DNA from: VRUE01 sp963725085
GTDB lineage: Bacteria; Actinomycetota; Thermoleophilia; Solirubrobacterales; 70-9
Length of the DNA stretch: 64,000 bases
NCBI GenBank assembly: GCA_963725085.1
Contig: CAVRXM010000005.1
Span: 868,001-932,000 of the forward strand
Direction: 5' to 3'
Shown: positions 16,322 to 25,326 of the stretch, one piece after another
How positions within the stretch are numbered: position 1 is the stretch's first letter
How the letters are laid out: each line of letters opens with the position of its first letter
Program-made: the position numbers and the translations under genes
Notes under the pieces: model-generated
The model's database searches: none
What the model saw: the letters and a program-made list of their open reading frames with translations, nothing else
What the model was told of the DNA's origin: nothing

Positions 16322-16343
16322 GGCGTGGCTTGCCCACGCCTTT
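16322..16343 (+). terminator. possible stem-loop inside the paralog array
   Basis: GGCGTGG and CCACGCC arms close on a 5-nt loop and TTT follows. It lies between two paralog fragments and belongs to no identified transcript. Confidence 0.3.
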
Positions 16344-16446
16344 GCCCCCGTTCCCCGGGTCACCTGTGACGACCGCCGAGGGGCGGCTGGGCATCCCCTA
16401 GCAGTGAAGGCGTGCCCTGACCCACCCCGCCCATCGTTTGAGCCAG

Positions 16447-17052
16447 CTAGCAGGTCGCTGCTTTGAAACTCACGCCGTCGATGCCATAATATTCCTTGGG
16501 GGACCGAAGCATTGAGGCGAACGGTGCCTTCTGCGTCCACAAGGGCCGTTCCGGTCGCCGGGGGGTTACCCGTGATTGGGGCGAGCACGGCCTTCTCCGG
16601 GCGATCCGCCACCGGCAGGGTGAAGGCAACCGCGTTGTTATTGGAATTGCCGACGGTCCCCTGCAAGTGGACCACGCACTCATGGTCCTTGTAGAACCCG
16701 GTGGGCGTGAATCCGTCCCGTAATTCGACGCTTGATTTTCGAACGGTGGCTCGCCGCTCTCACCCACGAGGTGGACCGTGACCGGATGGGCGAAGGCATC
16801 GACCGTCGTGGCGTGGTCCGCATCGGCCGCCCTGGGGACAGTCCCGAGTGTCGACGCATCGATGTCTCGGCCGGTGAGCGAGTGGTCCTTCACTTTCGGC
16901 CCGGTAACGGAGTTCTTCCTCAATTGCTTCGGCCCGACCGAGTTCTTGCCGAGATGACACGCCGCCAGAGCGGCACCACCCCCAAGGAGGAGAAATAGGC
17001 AGATGGTGGACACCACGTTCGCGTAGGTCAACTTAGGACGTAGGCCGTTCAT
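16447..17052 (-). CDS. KNSVGPKQL-repeat protein, paralog 4, with internal out-of-frame segment
   Basis: A continuous 201-residue frame starts MNGLRPKLTYANVVSTICLF. The stalk is KNSVGPKQLRKNSVTGPKVK and SLTGRDIDASTLGTVPRA, followed by HLVGESGEPPFENQASNYGT. After NYGT the family sequence jumps to another frame (VVHLQGTVGNSNNNAVAFTL, PVADRPEKAVLAPITG). It returns to the first frame near 16500 as EYYGIDGVSFKAATC. Two compensating indels thus scramble about 75 residues without a stop. It is either a pseudogene in an early stage or two consensus errors. Confidence 0.5.
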   Translation of the reverse strand: MNGLRPKLTYANVVSTICLFLLLGGGAALAACHLGKNSVGPKQLRKNSVTGPKVKDHSLTGRDIDASTLGTVPRAADADHATTVDAFAHPVTVHLVGESGEPPFENQASNYGTDSRPPGSTRTMSAWSTCRGPSAIPITTRLPSPCRWRIARRRPCSPQSRVTPRRPERPLWTQKAPFASMLRSPKEYYGIDGVSFKAATC

Positions 17053-17125
17053 CGCTCCTCCTCAACTGGGGACGAGGCGAGCGTAGTCCTGCTTGTTTCG
17101 CTTGGCAAGGGGCCGCAGGGTCGTC

Positions 17126-17170
17126 TCAGGATTCGGCGCGGAAGGTGACGCCGTCGAGGTGCACTCTTCG
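17126..17170 (-). pseudogene. C-terminal stub of a KNSVGPKQL-repeat paralog
   Basis: Only the last dozen codons (VHLDGVTFRAES and a stop) of the family remain, including the shared 21-bp terminal sequence. The DNA beyond 17170 is upstream sequence of the hydrolase gene. A minimal deletion scar. Confidence 0.5.
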
Positions 17171-17225
17171 CCACCACATTGCACCGCCCCCGACACCTGG
17201 GGGGCCGCAGCATAGGATCTGGCCG

Positions 17226-18026
17226 ATGCCCAGCGTCGATGCAGGGGGGACCGAGCTCTACTACGAGCGCTCGGGGTCGGGGGAGCCGATGCTCCTGATC
17301 CAGGGCATGGCCGCGACCCGGCTGGCCTGGGGCCGGCCCTTCCTCGAGGCGCTGGAGCGCGACTTCGAATGCATCGTCTTCGACCACCGCGGGATGGGGA
17401 GCTCGGCGCGGGCCGAGATGCCGTTCACGATCGTCGACCTCGCCGGCGACGCCCTGGCGCTGCTCGACGCGCTTGGGCTCGAGAGCGTCCACGTCGTCGG
17501 GATCTCGATGGGCGGGATGATCGCCCAGGAGCTCGCTCTCGCCCACCCCGAGCGGGTCCGGACCCTGACGATCGGAGCCTCCTACTGCGGCGGCCCGGAC
17601 GGCACCCTGATGGACCCGGCAGACCTCGCGCTGCTCGGCGAGGCCTGGAAATCGGGCGACCCGATCCAGGTCTACCGGGCGATGTGGGAGATCAACCTCT
17701 CCCCCGCCTTCCGCGCTGAGGACTCGAACTTCGGCCCGTTCCGCGAGATGGCGGAAGCGCTCCCCGCCCCGGCGCCGGTGATCTACGAACAGATGCGGGC
17801 CTGCGCGAGGCACGACACCAGCGAGCGCCTCGGCGGGCTGGAGATGCCGACGATGGTCATCCACGGCACCGCCGACCGGCTCCTGCGCTCACCGAACGGC
17901 GAGCAGATCGCGGCGCTGGTCGGGGTCGAGCCGCAGCTGCTCGAGGGTGTCGGCCACCTCTTCTGGTGGGAGCAGCCGGAGCGCTCGGCGGACCTGATCC
18001 GCCGGCACGCCGTCATTCCTGCGTGA
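17226..18026 (+). CDS. alpha/beta hydrolase
   Basis: 266 residues. The canonical order of motifs is present: an oxyanion-hole region LLIQGMAATRLAW, FDHRGMGSS, the nucleophile elbow GISMGGMIA with Ser94, the acid in HGTADRLL and the base in EGVGHLFWWEQP. I chose the start MPSVDAGGTELYYERSG over an in-frame ATG 81 nt upstream, because that one lies in the 3' stub of a repeat paralog. Substrate unknown; the closest style is 3-oxoadipate enol-lactonase/lipase-like hydrolases. Its 3' end meets the convergent membrane-protein gene. Confidence 0.85.
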   Translation: MPSVDAGGTELYYERSGSGEPMLLIQGMAATRLAWGRPFLEALERDFECIVFDHRGMGSSARAEMPFTIVDLAGDALALLDALGLESVHVVGISMGGMIAQELALAHPERVRTLTIGASYCGGPDGTLMDPADLALLGEAWKSGDPIQVYRAMWEINLSPAFRAEDSNFGPFREMAEALPAPAPVIYEQMRACARHDTSERLGGLEMPTMVIHGTADRLLRSPNGEQIAALVGVEPQLLEGVGHLFWWEQPERSADLIRRHAVIPA

Positions 18027-20188
18027 TCTCGGCGCAGGCCGCCGGGGTCGAGCTTGCCCTTGACCCTGAAGACGTAGTCGGGCTGCGGGGTGATTTCGGG
18101 CTCTTCCAGCACCTTCTCCAGCGCCGGGTCCGATTTCACCCAGGCGTAGATCGGATACCAGTAGGGCGAGTCGGCGGCGTCCTGCGTGTAGCGGCTCATG
18201 ATCAGGTAGTCGTATTCGCCGGCGTTGATCCGGCGCTTGAACTGGCGGCAGCTGGTGGCGAGCCGGTACTGGCCTCGCGGCCCCGGGACCCCGATGTACT
18301 GGACGTAGTTGTCGAGGTTCTTGCCGTAGTAGCCGTACTGGCCGAAGAAGATCTCGCCCGAGCCGGCGATCCCGATCCGCTTGTCTTCCTGTTCGCGGGC
18401 GAAGGTGTAGGCCTGCTGCGGCCCGCCTTCCTGGAGGAACGGGGTAACCCGGGTGTAGTGGTGCTTGTAGTACTGGACCTCCTGCGCCCGTCCCAGAACC
18501 ACCGCCAGCAGCAGGATGCCCGCACCCGTGATCGCGACCAGGCCCCGCGTCACCTCCCCGCGGGCCCGCATCAGCCCGAGCCCGGCCGGCGCCCAGACCA
18601 GGACCATCGTCAGGAACACGGTGCCGACGATGTAGCCCGGATACCAGCGCGGCGTCGTCAGGACGGTGATCGCGTAGACGAAGATCAGGAAGAGCAGCGT
18701 CTGCCAGGCGCGGCTGTCGGGCGCTCGCAGCGGCCTCGCGATCGGCAGCAGCGTCAGGGCGAGCATCAGGCCCGGCATCAGGTAGCGGGTGTTGGTGAAG
18801 AAGCCGGTCGGCGAGCCTTCCTGGCCGGCGGCGGTCAGCGGGGTGAAGATGTAGACGATTGCGGTGAGGAGGGCCGCGGCGGCGAGGACCCGCAGGACTT
18901 TGTTGCGGGAGCGGACGGCGATGTAGACCGCGGCGGCGACGGCGATGATCAGGATCAGAGGCCAGAGCGGGCCGAGCGCGTTCTCGAGCTGCGGGAAGAA
19001 CCACTTGCGGTAGATCGTCGGGTTGAAGATGTAATCGGCGACCGAGAATCGCGGCCGCGGGTCGAGCGGCATCTGGTTGGGCGTCGGCAGGTGCAGCGGC
19101 CCCCATTTGAACTGCGGGATCGGGTTGCCGCCGGTGTGGATCGCCGCCCGCAGGTACCAGTAGCCGCCGATGATCACGGCCGGGATCCCGAGCCAGGCGG
19201 CGGTGACCAGCCGCCTCCCCCTGCCGCTGACGAGGACCATCCCGACCGCGATCGCCCCGACCGGCGCCAACAGCGGGAGCTTGACCGAGACCGCGATCCC
19301 GGCCGCGATCCCGCCCATGATCAGCGGCCCGCGGTCGAGCAGGGGCGCGTCGGTCTCGGGGGCGTCCTGCACCGCGCCGGCCTGCGGCGCGCGGCGCTGG
19401 TGGCCGTTGATCAGGAAAGCGGCGAAGGCGAGCAGGAAGGCGAGGCCCATGATGTCGTTGCGGCCCTCGCCGGGCTGGGTTTCGATCATCACCCCGGCCG
19501 AGAAGACGAGTGAGCAGGCGACCAGGGTCGCCGGCCCGACCTTGTACGGACGGCCGACGCACCAGGCCGCGAGCAGGGCGATCGAGAGCCAGACCAGGTT
19601 GATCAGCGGCGAGAGCCAGTCGGTCTCGAAGAGGACGATCGCCGAACCGTGGATCAGCTCCGAGCTGCCCGGGTAGAACCAGGCGACGAGCCGCAGCGGG
19701 TCGGTGAAGTGGAGCGGGACCGTCGACCCTTCCTGGGCGAACCGCGCCGCGAACGGCATGTGGTACCAGGTCGTATCGCCGCCGAACATCCCGAAGTCGA
19801 GGCTCTGCTGGGCCGGGAACGTCCACTCGGCGACGACCCAGGACGCGACCCCGATCGCGAGCAGCAGGGCGATCGTCTGGACCCTCGGGGCGCTCACCGC
19901 CCTCGAGTCGGCCGGCGCCATCCACCAGCCGAGTGCCGCCGCGCCGAGCCCGAAGGCGATGCAGACGACGATGATCCAGCCCTTGGTCAGGATGCTGAGC
20001 GACCCCAGGATCTGGAGCGCCATCAACAGCAGCGCGACCGCGAGGGTCGCGTCGGCGAGCCGGGCCAGGGCGCCCGAGAATTCCGGCACGATCCAGCGCC
20101 GCAGCCAGTAGCCGCCGAGGCCGACCGCCGAGACGATGCCGATTGTCGCCAGGCAGCCGACGACGTAGGAGCCGAACGATGGAGTCAC
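17783..20188 (-). CDS. multi-pass membrane protein, glycosyltransferase-like
   Basis: About a dozen hydrophobic segments are spread over 600 residues, followed by an extracytoplasmic C-terminal domain (RIGIAGSGEIFFGQYGYYGK to PQPDYVFRVKGKLDPG). FGGDTTWYHMPFAARFAQEG sits in the first large loop, where GT-C/ArnT-type enzymes place an acidic catalytic motif. Lipid-linked sugar transfer is a reasonable but unproven role. The frame as read runs 230 nt into the antisense of the hydrolase. Removing one G near 18036 gives ACAEITQE and a stop at 18013, just past the hydrolase stop. The true end is therefore probably 18013 and the extension an indel artefact. Confidence 0.7.
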   Translation of the reverse strand: MTPSFGSYVVGCLATIGIVSAVGLGGYWLRRWIVPEFSGALARLADATLAVALLLMALQILGSLSILTKGWIIVVCIAFGLGAAALGWWMAPADSRAVSAPRVQTIALLLAIGVASWVVAEWTFPAQQSLDFGMFGGDTTWYHMPFAARFAQEGSTVPLHFTDPLRLVAWFYPGSSELIHGSAIVLFETDWLSPLINLVWLSIALLAAWCVGRPYKVGPATLVACSLVFSAGVMIETQPGEGRNDIMGLAFLLAFAAFLINGHQRRAPQAGAVQDAPETDAPLLDRGPLIMGGIAAGIAVSVKLPLLAPVGAIAVGMVLVSGRGRRLVTAAWLGIPAVIIGGYWYLRAAIHTGGNPIPQFKWGPLHLPTPNQMPLDPRPRFSVADYIFNPTIYRKWFFPQLENALGPLWPLILIIAVAAAVYIAVRSRNKVLRVLAAAALLTAIVYIFTPLTAAGQEGSPTGFFTNTRYLMPGLMLALTLLPIARPLRAPDSRAWQTLLFLIFVYAITVLTTPRWYPGYIVGTVFLTMVLVWAPAGLGLMRARGEVTRGLVAITGAGILLLAVVLGRAQEVQYYKHHYTRVTPFLQEGGPQQAYTFAREQEDKRIGIAGSGEIFFGQYGYYGKNLDNYVQYIGVPGPRGQYRLATSCRQFKRRINAGEYDYLIMSRYTQDAADSPYWYPIYAWVKSDPALEKVLEEPEITPQPDYVFRVKGKLDPGGLRRDHAGMTACRRIRSAERSGCSHQKRWPTPSSSCGSTPTSAAICSPFGERRSRSAVPWMTIVGISSPPRRSLVSCLAQARICS

Positions 20189-20200
20189 GGTCGCGGGATG

Positions 20201-20906
20201 CTAGTCGCCGCGCCGGGTGTGAGGCTTTAGGGAGCGGCGGTCGGGAATCCGGCAGGAGACGCCGGTCCCTTTCAGGCCGCAGTACCCGTTCGGGACCTTG
20301 TGCAGATACTGCTGGTGATAGTCCTCGGCGTAGTAGAACGGCCCGGCGGGCTCGACCTCGGTCGTGATCGGGTCATGGCCCTCGGCGCGGAGCGCCTCGT
20401 CGTAGCCCTTGAGCGCCATCTCGGCGGTCGCCTTCTGGTCGTCATTGACGAAGTAGATGGCCGGACCGGTACTGGGTCCCGACGTCGTTGCCCTGGCGCA
20501 TGCCCTGGGTCGGGTCGTGCTCCTCGAAGAAGACCTTGAGCAGGTCGGCATAGGAGACCTTCGCGGGGTCATAGGCGACGAGGACGGCCTCGGCATGCCC
20601 GGTGCGGCCGCTGCAGACCTCCTCGTAGGTGGGGTTCGGGGTCGTCCCGCCCATGTAGCCGGCGGCCGTCGTGTAGACGCCGTCGAGTTCCCAGAAGAGC
20701 CGCTCCGCCCCCCAGAAGCAGCCGAGCGCGAAGTAGGCGGTCTCGATCCCGTCCGGGAACGGCGGCTTCATCGGGGTGCCGAGGACGGCGTTGAGCTCGG
20801 GCACGTCGAATGCCGGCTCGCTGCGGCCGGGCAGCGCGTCCTCGGCGCTCGGCATGCTCGTCTTGTTCGGGCTGAGGGACATCATCAGGTCGCCGAATCT
20901 GCTCAC
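20201..20906 (-). CDS. msrA: peptide methionine sulfoxide reductase MsrA, frameshifted
   Basis: The first frame starts MSRFGDLMMSLSPNKTSMPS and contains the catalytic motif YFALGCFWGAER with Cys63, AGYMGG, GHAEAVLVAYDP and GNDVGTQYRSG, where it breaks. From about 20462 a second frame continues AIYFVNDDQKATAEMALKGY, FYYAEDYHQQYLHKVPNGYC and a tail. The joined product is a complete MsrA of about 230 residues that repairs methionine-S-sulfoxide in proteins with thioredoxin as electron donor. A one-base indel separates the halves; no residue of the active site is lost. I read it as probably functional with a consensus error. Confidence 0.85.
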
Positions 20907-20964
20907 TGGTCAGCCTCCTTTCGGGCTGCCACCGACGATACAGACCGGCGCAAGGCGGGTAGGC

Positions 20965-21243
20965 TTGCGCATCGGCTGCCTCGCAATCCTCCTCGCGCTG
21001 ATCTCGCCCCGGCTGGCCCTGTTCTGCGTCTGGGTGTTCTCGGACATCCTCAGCCGCGCCTTCGACAGCTGGTTCGTCCCCTTCCTCGGCTTCTTCCTCC
21101 TGCCCTGGACGACGCTCGCCTACGCGCTGATGTGGAGCTCGGGCTCGAACGGGGTTCTCGGGTTCGAGTGGTTCATCGTCATCCTCGCCTTCCTCTTCGA
21201 CCTCGCGGCCTGGACCGAGGGGCGCCGCCGCCGTTACAGCTAG
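20965..21243 (+). CDS. small conserved membrane protein
   Basis: 92 residues from a TTG start. Three hydrophobic segments (IGCLAILLALISPRLALFCV, FVPFLGFFLLPWTTLAYALM, FIVILAFLFDLAAW) flank a conserved FDSWFVPFLGFF block, then a basic tail. The pattern is that of a small actinobacterial membrane-protein family without a known role. The longer upstream frame is antisense to msrA and was not used. Confidence 0.65.
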   Translation: MRIGCLAILLALISPRLALFCVWVFSDILSRAFDSWFVPFLGFFLLPWTTLAYALMWSSGSNGVLGFEWFIVILAFLFDLAAWTEGRRRRYS

Positions 21244-21537
21244 TGCGCGCTCGGCCGCCGGGTGGGCGAGCCTGATGTGGGACTTGGAGAGAAGGAGGAA
21301 ATCGTGCTTGGTCGGCTTCCCCTCGCCAAGCGGAATCAGCTCGACGTCGAGCAGCGGGATGAAGCTGACCTCGACGCGGTTGATCGCGTCGGAGAACCGG
21401 CCCTGGTAGCCATTTGCGGGCAGCGTGACGTCGCCGATGACGAGATGCCGATCGGTTTCGAATAGAACCCGTTCCGAGCGCTGCCGGCGGGTCTCGACGG
21501 TCTCGACGACCTCAACCACCTGGTGATCGGAGTTCAT
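21244..21537 (-). CDS. small protein, 3' end uncertain
   Basis: The start MNSDHQVVEVVETVETRRQR leads into a compact beta-rich domain: RVLFETDRHLVIGDVTLPAN, SDAINRVEVSFIPLLDVELI, KHDFLLLSKSHIRL. This resembles small actinobacterial domains built on an FETDRH..GD..LP core. The frame has no stop until 20569, but everything beyond about 21244 is antisense to a convincing membrane-protein gene. The genuine stop was probably lost to an indel near HIRLAHP. Function unknown. Confidence 0.5.
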
Positions 21538-21607
21538 CAGTCGAGTATCGGCCTCGTGGCGGAAAACCTGAGTGCAGGGCGGTCAGGCACCCAGATCATC
21601 CTCGGCG

Positions 21608-23130
21608 TCAGTGATGCCGGGGCTTCTTGACGACGTGGACGGTGTGCGTCCGCACCAGCTTGCCGACCCCGGCCACGGTGATCGTCACCTTGACCTTGAC
21701 CGCCAGCTTGCCGAGATTCGTCAGCGCCGCGATCCCGGCGTGGGTCAGCTTGAGCTTCAGCCGCCTGGTCTTGTTCGGGGGGATCCGGGTGTGGCCGCGG
21801 CCGACGACGATCGTCCTCGTGACTTTCTTTTCGTCTTTGAACAGGATCGACGGCGGGCCGACGGCCTTCGACTTGCCCTCGGTGCCGACCCCGCAGCTGA
21901 TCTCTGCGCAGGAGTACTTCGCGACGTAGATCGTCGATTGGCCGGGGGTCCAGGGAATCCGTTTGGTGATCCAGATGACTTTGGCTTTGATCCTCGGGCC
22001 CGGCACCGGCGGGGTGGGCGGCGGCAGGACCTTCGCGCTCGGCCGCCAGGCCGGTTCGAAGCTCTTGTCGCCGGTGATCGAGGAGACCGAGCCCGAGCCG
22101 TCGGCGTTGGCGATGTAGACCTTGTCGGTGTTGTCGGATTCGGTCGAGATATCGCCGAAGTAGAAGCCGTGGAAGACGACCCGGGAGCCGTCGGCGACCA
22201 GGAGGCCGCCGGTCCATTGGCGTTCAGGCCCTGGACCACCGGCAGCCCGTGATCGCCGCTGCCGTCGGCGTTGGCCACCCTGAAGTAGCCGCCTTCCATG
22301 TTCGTCGGCGCGGTGTCGCGATAGGCGATCCTCGATCCGTCGGGCGACCAGGACTCGAACATGAACTGGGTGTTCGAGGAGACGATCACCGGGCCGCCGC
22401 CGCCGCTGGCGGGAACGATGTGCAGATCGAGGAATTCCGCAGGGTGCGCCGGGAAGCCGAACGCGATCCTGCTGCCGTCGGGTGACCAGGCCGGTTCCCT
22501 GCCGCCCCCGTTGGGCAGCGGCGCTTCGGGACCGCTCCCGTCGGCGTTCTTCAGGTAGACCTGGTTGCTGAACCAGAAGGCGATCCTGGTGCTGTCCGGG
22601 GACCAGCTCGGGTGCCCCCCGTGGGGGCTGATCTGCAGCGGTTCCGCGGTCGTTCCGTCGGAGTCGACGACGAACAGCGGCTGGGCTCCGGGATTCGCGA
22701 TCCCGCGCGCGAAGGCGATCTTCGAGCCGTCCGGCGACCACGCCAGTTCGCCCAATGGGACGTTGCCGTTCGCGTAGTGTGTCACCTGCAATGCGATGTT
22801 GACCGACTGTTCGGGCGCGTCCGGTTCCATCACGTAGACGTTCGGCGTCGGCGCCATCACGTTGTTGAAGGTCGCGACGAACGCGAGCTTCTTGCCGTCG
22901 GGGGACCAGACCGGCTGGCTGTCGTAGCTGGTCGCCCCGTTGTCGGTGAGGTTGAAGCCGTCGGCGGGGTTGTCGGGATCGAGCAGGCAGATGTCGAGGT
23001 CGCACCGGTAGGCGACTTCCTTCGGCGCGGCCGACGCTCCCTGGGCGACAACCGAGACGAGACAGAGGCAGGCGATCGCGATTGCGATCAGGGGACGAGT
23101 CACGAAACGCACCGGTGCAGGGTAACCCAC
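21608..23130 (-). CDS. secreted TolB-like WD40/PD40 beta-propeller protein, frameshifted
   Basis: A signal peptide (LIAIAIACLCLVSVVAQGAS) is followed by repeated PD40 blades: PVWSPDGKKLAFVA, LAWSPDGSKIAFAR, PSWSPDSTRIAFWF, PAWSPDGSRIAFGF, ESWSPDGSRIAYRD. At about 22194 one C is missing in the next WSPDGSRVVF codon run. The following frame carries GSRVVFHGFYFG, ADGSGSVSSITGD and a C-terminal immunoglobulin-like tail ending VVKKPRHH. The joined protein of about 506 residues would be exported and bind partners through its propeller. The deletion sits in a CCC run and is probably an assembly error. Confidence 0.75.
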
Positions 23131-23164
23131 GCGATCGCATAGCCCGCCGGGGCCGCACGAGGGA

Positions 23165-24520
23165 CTAGCGCAGCTTGAGGACGATCGACTTCGACTTCGA
23201 GACGGAGATGCCGGAGGTCGGCTTGAAGGTCGCCTTCACCTTCACCTTGGCGCTGCCGGACCTGTCGAGCAGGGCGCCGGCGTTGCCGGTGGACGCGATC
23301 TTCACCTTCAGCGTCTTCGCCTTCTTCGCCTTCTTCTTGACCTTGGCGACGCCCTTGCCGGCGATCGTCAGGCTGCCGCCGCCCGGGACCTTGACCTTGA
23401 GCGTGGCCGTGCCCTTGGCCGTGTCGAGTTGAACTCCGCCGAACTTCAGCTTCGGCTTCGTCACCTTTACCTTCCCCACCTGGGTGACGATGCCGCCCTG
23501 GGGAGTCTTCGCGGTGAGGGTCACTTCGTAGGTCTTGGGCTTGATCCCCTTGGGCAGGGAGACAGTCACCTTGCCGGTCCCGGTCGGGGCCAGATGGGTG
23601 CTGGGATCGGGCGTGCCGGGCGTGAAACTGCTCGATGCGGGCTTGGCCTTGCCGCCTTTCGCCGTCGTCGTCGCGCTCAGCGCGAAGGTCGGCACGGTCC
23701 CGCCGGTGCCGGCGAACTTGAGCGGGAAAGTGAGCTGGGCGCTGCCGCCGACGAAGGCCTTCGCCGGCTTCGCGGGGGCCGCGATCCGCAGGTCGGCGGT
23801 GCCGGCCTGCACCTCGGGGGCGCCGCCGAAGCAGACGGCTTCGCTTTCCTGCAGGCTGGTTGTGCCTTCGAACCTCACGCAGTGGACGGGCCGGGTCGCC
23901 GGCTGTTCGTTGGAAACGACGCGGAAGCCCTCGGCGATGGCGGTTGCGAAAGGCCCCGGGAAGGGACCACCGTCCGCCGCGGTCGGAAGGCCGAAGTCGA
24001 CGTCAACCGACCATTCCGTGGCCTGACCTTTGACTTCCTGAGAGGGCGACGAGAGGTAGCCGACGCCCTGCAGGCCGCTCGGTGGCCAGATACCGCCGAA
24101 CAGTTTTTCGATTTCTTCGGCCTCTTCTTTTTCTTCCGGGGTTTCGGCTTCTTTAAGCGTTTTCTGCAACGTCACGGAGGAGGCGGCCATCTCGGGTGGG
24201 ACTTCGTCGTTGCGGGTGAAGACGAGCGGGGCACCTCCGCCGATCGGCACGGCGGTGAAGGTCGCCGGCGGCACCGACCCCGGCGGCACCGCGATCCCGA
24301 TCAGGTATTGGAGTGATTCGTCGTCTTCGTTCGGGCCGCAGATTTCGCTTCCGCCGACGGTGCAGAAGATGAAGTGCACCCGAACCGAGCCGATCCCCGC
24401 CGGCTGGCTGACCGCGAGGCTCCCCGGTTTGACGAAGGCGCAGCCTCCGATCACGAGCGCGATGGCGCCGACGGCGATCAGTGCGAGCACAGGCTTGGCG
24501 AAGCGACGGGCGCGAATCAT
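23165..24520 (-). CDS. putative secreted lipoprotein of unknown function
   Basis: 451 residues. The leader ends IALVIGGCAF, a lipobox-like cleavage site with the Cys at about residue 27. The mature protein has an acidic helical insert (KEAETPEEKEEAEEIEKLFG). The C-terminal third is Lys-rich with two beta-sandwich-like stretches (SLPKGIKPKTYEVTLTAKTP and KVKVPGGGSLTIAGKG) ending SKSKSIVLKLR. The same tail style occurs in the YWTD proteins near 40 kb. Surface exposed; no enzymatic motif. Confidence 0.65.
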   Translation of the reverse strand: MIRARRFAKPVLALIAVGAIALVIGGCAFVKPGSLAVSQPAGIGSVRVHFIFCTVGGSEICGPNEDDESLQYLIGIAVPPGSVPPATFTAVPIGGGAPLVFTRNDEVPPEMAASSVTLQKTLKEAETPEEKEEAEEIEKLFGGIWPPSGLQGVGYLSSPSQEVKGQATEWSVDVDFGLPTAADGGPFPGPFATAIAEGFRVVSNEQPATRPVHCVRFEGTTSLQESEAVCFGGAPEVQAGTADLRIAAPAKPAKAFVGGSAQLTFPLKFAGTGGTVPTFALSATTTAKGGKAKPASSSFTPGTPDPSTHLAPTGTGKVTVSLPKGIKPKTYEVTLTAKTPQGGIVTQVGKVKVTKPKLKFGGVQLDTAKGTATLKVKVPGGGSLTIAGKGVAKVKKKAKKAKTLKVKIASTGNAGALLDRSGSAKVKVKATFKPTSGISVSKSKSIVLKLR

Positions 24521-24635
24521 GAGACCCCCTGAGAAGTTGAGACGAGGGCGGGAGTGTATGCGCGCCGGCGGCCGGCCCTGCGCGGCAAAGCCCCTCGGGG
24601 CGCCGCCGGATCAAATTCGGCGTAGAGCAGCCCGA

Positions 24636-24944
24636 GAAGACCAACGCAAGAGCATCGTCCACAGCTCGAAGCTCATCGGCATCAAGGCGCCCGGCGGAAT
24701 CGCCGAGGCGCTGCGGATCGACCACCGTGGTCTGCTCTACGAGGACTCGGGTTGCGGTCCCGTCGAGTGAGATCGTTGGACGGAAGGTCGCGGGGCGCGC
24801 GCCGGCGGAAGTCGGTGAGACGAGAGTGGTGCTCAATGCCATGAATTCATCCGCCTGGACCACGACCGCATAACGCGCACCTTGCTGCTCCCTTCCCCGC
24901 GCGCCTCGCGGAGAAGGCAAACGGAAGACCTCGCCGCGAACCAC
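24636..24944 (-). CDS. MazF/PemK-type endoribonuclease toxin
   Basis: The start is a GTG one base after the antitoxin stop (TGACGTG). The product opens MVRGEVFRLPSPRGARGREQ, the usual first strand, then YAVVVQADEF, LSTTLVSPTS and TRVLVEQTTVVDPQRL, ending near DALALVF at residue 103. The family cleaves mRNA or tRNA at short sites and is neutralised by the upstream partner. The frame does not stop where expected but stays open to 24153, running over the start of the lipoprotein gene. A 3' indel near 24636 is likely. Confidence 0.75.
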
Positions 24945-24945
24945 G

Positions 24946-25191
24946 TCAGTCGAGGGACTCTGGAGCGAGTTCCGCCATCTGCTCGCGGACAATCCGCATC
25001 TCGGCTCGATCCGCTTCGTCGGCTGCCAACCGCACGACCTCCTCGGCGATCGACGAACGCGTCCTGCGTCGAGCCGCGGACTCCCGCAGAGCGGTGCGAA
25101 CGGCCTCAGAATCGCTCATGGCGCCACCCCGAACGATCTGCAGGGCAGCGGCGGAGCTGTCATCGAGACGAACGTGCAGTGAACGGCTCAC
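24946..25191 (-). CDS. ribbon-helix-helix antitoxin
   Basis: 81 residues from GTG. SRSLHVRLDDSSAAAL forms the DNA-binding strand of the RHH fold. The helices MSDSEAVRTALRESAARRRT and EEVVRLAADEADRAEMRIVR extend to the C-terminus, which should wrap the toxin. A longer in-frame extension upstream crosses the operator and the tRNA-Pro gene and was rejected. The pair MazF-type toxin/RHH antitoxin is autoregulated through the palindrome at 25201-25221. Confidence 0.75.
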   Translation of the reverse strand: MSRSLHVRLDDSSAAALQIVRGGAMSDSEAVRTALRESAARRRTRSSIAEEVVRLAADEADRAEMRIVREQMAELAPESLD

Positions 25192-25200
25192 ACCGACCAA

Positions 25201-25221
25201 TGTAGCACGAATTGTGCTACA
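25201..25221. promoter_or_regulatory. operator palindrome of the toxin-antitoxin operon
   Basis: Perfect 8-bp arms TGTAGCAC and GTGCTACA separated by GAATT, ending 9 bp before the antitoxin GTG and 4 bp from the tRNA-Pro 3' end. AT-rich spacing and position fit an RHH antitoxin site. Confidence 0.65.
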
Positions 25222-25225
25222 GATA

Positions 25226-25299
25226 TCGGGGCGCCCGGATTTGAACCGGGGACCTCGGCCACCCAAAGGCCGCGCGCTACCAGGCTGCGCCACGCCCCG
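25226..25299 (-). tRNA. tRNA-Pro (TGG)
   Basis: A full minus-strand cloverleaf: CGGGGCG/CGCCCCG acceptor stem, TGGCGCAGCCTGGTAGCGCG D arm, TTTGGGT anticodon loop (TGG), GGTTCAAATCC T arm and A discriminator. CCA is not encoded. The toxin-antitoxin operator begins 5 bp beyond the 3' end. Confidence 0.94.
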
Positions 25300-25326
25300 A
25301 GGCGCCCAGTCTAGAGCGGCCGGCCG

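Noticed and set aside
17966..19513. 515-residue plus-strand open frame
   Set aside because: Antisense to a convincing multi-pass membrane protein; acidic/Arg-rich with no motif.
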